From positions 62,001 through 126,000 of the forward strand of contig JBAYUQ010000001.1 of NCBI GenBank assembly GCA_041675005.1: a stretch of 64,000 nucleotides of DNA, in the 5' to 3' direction. Positions 62,769 to 64,000 of this stretch are shown piece by piece. The notes under the pieces were generated by a model. The model searched no databases. It saw only the letters and a program-made list of their open reading frames with translations, and was not told where the DNA came from. Origin of the DNA: PGYR01 sp041675005. Its GTDB lineage: Bacteria > Bacteroidota > Ignavibacteria > Kapaibacteriales > UBA2268. The translations under genes were made by a program, and so were the position numbers. Numbering within the stretch: the first letter of the stretch is position 1; the number at the start of each line of letters is the position of its first letter.

Positions 62769-63104
62769 ATGACTGAAGATAACAAACAGAAATTACACGA
62801 AAACCCCGTCAAAAGACATCTTGTCGTAGGCGGGGTTATTTTATTTGTAATTCTGATATTCTATCTTTTCACAGATTATGGAGCTATTAACAAATACTCC
62901 TACATTACTAAAGAAAGTGACCTATCTGAGAAAGCTGAAAAACTCCGTTCTGAAATTGATTCACTGAAAAAATTAGAAGTACAGATGAAAAAAGATACTT
63001 TAGAAATAGAGCGTCTTGCCCGTGAAAAATACGGTATGATCAAACCCAGAGAAAAAGTTATATTCATCAAGAAAAAGAAGAATGATGAAGAATCTGGGGA
63101 TTGA
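62769..63104 (+). CDS. Septum formation initiator (FtsB/DivIC family)
   Basis: 111 residues. A short cytoplasmic start, one membrane helix (HLVVGGVILFVILIFYLFTDYG in part), then a coiled coil (SDLSEKAEKLRSEIDSLKKLE in parts) and REKYGMIKPREKVIF, the family's conserved end. It is part of the division complex with FtsL and FtsQ. It begins 14 bases after gcvPA and overlaps the ROK gene by 23 bases. Confidence 0.88.
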   Translation: MTEDNKQKLHENPVKRHLVVGGVILFVILIFYLFTDYGAINKYSYITKESDLSEKAEKLRSEIDSLKKLEVQMKKDTLEIERLAREKYGMIKPREKVIFIKKKKNDEESGD

Positions 63105-63993
63105 TATAGGTGGCTCATTTATCAAATTCGGCATAGCTGAAGATAATAGTCTCATCCACAATACTGAAATCCAAAATAATGCTAATAGCTTATCGGAATT
63201 CGAATCTAAAGTAAAGACTACAATCAATGACCTGACAAATAGATTTTCTCCTGAATCGATTGGTATAGGATTCCCAGGAACAATAAACTCAGCAGGTATC
63301 GTTATTTCAGCTCCTAATATGACTTATTGGGAAGGTAACAATATAATTGAAATCTTCGGAAAGTTATCTGATTTACCTCTTTATTACCAGAATGATGCCT
63401 ATCTAGCCGGCTACGCAGAAGCTAAGCTCAATGAACTAGGTGAATACTACTTCGTTACCTTAGGTACCGGAATAGGCAGTGTATTGATTAAAGATAAATC
63501 ATTGGTTACCTCTACTAGTGGTAGTTCAGGTGAGTTAGGGCATATAATCATCAACTACCAAGCAAAGGGAGATGATTATCGAACAGGCATATTCGAGAAC
63601 TATTTTAATGCAAATGAATTCGTAGTAAAAGCCAAGTCAGATTTAAAAAATTTCCCTAACTCAATGCTTCGTTCTCTGGACTCATTTTCTGTAAGAGAAA
63701 TATCGGATGCAGTGAATATTGGCGATGATCTTGCAATTATAAATTTTATGGAAATGGGTAAATTATTAGGAATTGGGCTAAGCTCTGCTGCTAATTTAAC
63801 TGGAATTCCTATATTTGTGATTGGTGGAGGTATTAGTCAAGTAAATAATCTTCTTTTCGATACGGCAATGAGCGAAATGAAGAAACGAGTAATTCCCGAG
63901 TTAAAAGACAAAGTAAGTATAATTAAATCAAAATTGCAAAATGAAGCAGGCATATTAGGTGCGGCTTTATTCGCAAAGGAAAATATGAAATGA
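63082..63993 (+). CDS. ROK-family sugar kinase without the zinc motif
   Basis: 303 residues. The phosphate loop is LGIDIGGSFIKFGI, followed by GIGFPGTINSAG, YYQNDAYLAGYAEA (catalytic Asp) and LGTGIGSVLIKD. ELGHIII marks the ROK signature, but the Cys-rich zinc segment that normally follows (C-x-C-G-x-x-G-C) is replaced by DDYRTGIFENYF, with no cysteine. Probably a glucokinase or related sugar kinase of the zinc-free sort; substrate unproven. ATG 63082 and 63085 are both possible. Confidence 0.87.
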   Translation: MMKNLGIDIGGSFIKFGIAEDNSLIHNTEIQNNANSLSEFESKVKTTINDLTNRFSPESIGIGFPGTINSAGIVISAPNMTYWEGNNIIEIFGKLSDLPLYYQNDAYLAGYAEAKLNELGEYYFVTLGTGIGSVLIKDKSLVTSTSGSSGELGHIIINYQAKGDDYRTGIFENYFNANEFVVKAKSDLKNFPNSMLRSLDSFSVREISDAVNIGDDLAIINFMEMGKLLGIGLSSAANLTGIPIFVIGGGISQVNNLLFDTAMSEMKKRVIPELKDKVSIIKSKLQNEAGILGAALFAKENMK

Positions 63994-64000
63994 CAAAAGA
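63990..64000 (+). CDS. Start of the next gene, cut by the window edge
   Basis: ATGACAAAAGA begins inside the ROK stop codon (ATGA overlap), the coupling used elsewhere in this genome. Only three codons are visible, so the product is unknown. Confidence 0.4.

Noticed and set aside
1..64000. CRISPR arrays, prophage, transposases, tRNA or rRNA genes.
   Set aside because: No regularly spaced direct repeats, phage or transposase proteins, cloverleaf or rRNA segments were recognised on either strand by eye.

Overview
The window is AT-rich, gene-dense chromosomal DNA from a member of the Bacteroidota/Chlorobiota (FCB) group. Three things point there. The left edge carries the type IX secretion system (T9SS) genes porU and porV, and many secreted proteins end in T9SS C-terminal sorting domains (CTDs, 'YPNP' type). 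The gcvPA promoter is a TTTG-N20-TAnnTTTG promoter, the form used by the Bacteroidota primary sigma factor. Glycine decarboxylase is split (a separate gcvPA), which favours an Ignavibacteria/Kapabacteria/Chlorobi-like lineage over classical Bacteroidetes; that placement is inference. I see no rRNA, tRNA, CRISPR array, prophage or recognisable transposase.

Layout. 1-3642: porU (5'-truncated by the window edge) and porV. 3643-7284: intergenic repeats, then secreted cassette 1. 7341-15612: housekeeping genes (xth, a CNNM/CBS protein, recG, and a tight minus-strand run pepE-map-pyrC-ArsC-like-two thioesterases). 15593-22210: tetR-tolC-MFP-RND efflux operon. 22357-31372: VWA membrane protein, flavin reductase, an AraC/TPR regulator with an MDR dehydrogenase and a DUF4386 protein, and a YHYH lipoprotein group. 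31467-34639: MacAB-type ABC exporter. 34896-46909: membrane proteins, esterase, a broken CTD gene, TerC, ClpP, a fused E1alpha/E1beta dehydrogenase, DNA polymerase III delta', a degenerate FmdB and trpS. 47270-49720: cassette 2. 49772-54243: priA, htrA, lptB. 54636-61235: cassettes 3 and 4. 61417-64000: gcvPA, divIC, ROK kinase.

The most striking content is a family of four two-gene secreted cassettes (4346-7284, 47270-49720, 54636-57678, 58428-61235). Each has a cysteine-rich exported protein followed by an Asp-box (BNR/sortilin-like) repeat protein with a T9SS CTD, and ends in a hairpin terminator. All four are preceded by a conserved two-hairpin leader whose stems are kept by paired base changes. 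Three of the four also have a variable ATTTT pentanucleotide array (6, 3 and 8 units) lying exactly between a TTTG and a TAnnTTTG promoter element, which looks like a length-tunable promoter. PorU/PorV, next to cassette 1, would export and anchor the CTD products.

Cassettes 3 and 4 arose by a tandem duplication whose scar is still visible. Between them lie a copy of the gcvPA terminator/promoter/start region and a copy of the lptB 3' end, joined in frame as a 54-codon ORF (57843-58007). This chimeric ORF keeps an intact promoter and ribosome-binding site, and differs from its parents only at synonymous third positions, while the neighbouring non-coding DNA and the flanking cassette genes have diverged strongly.
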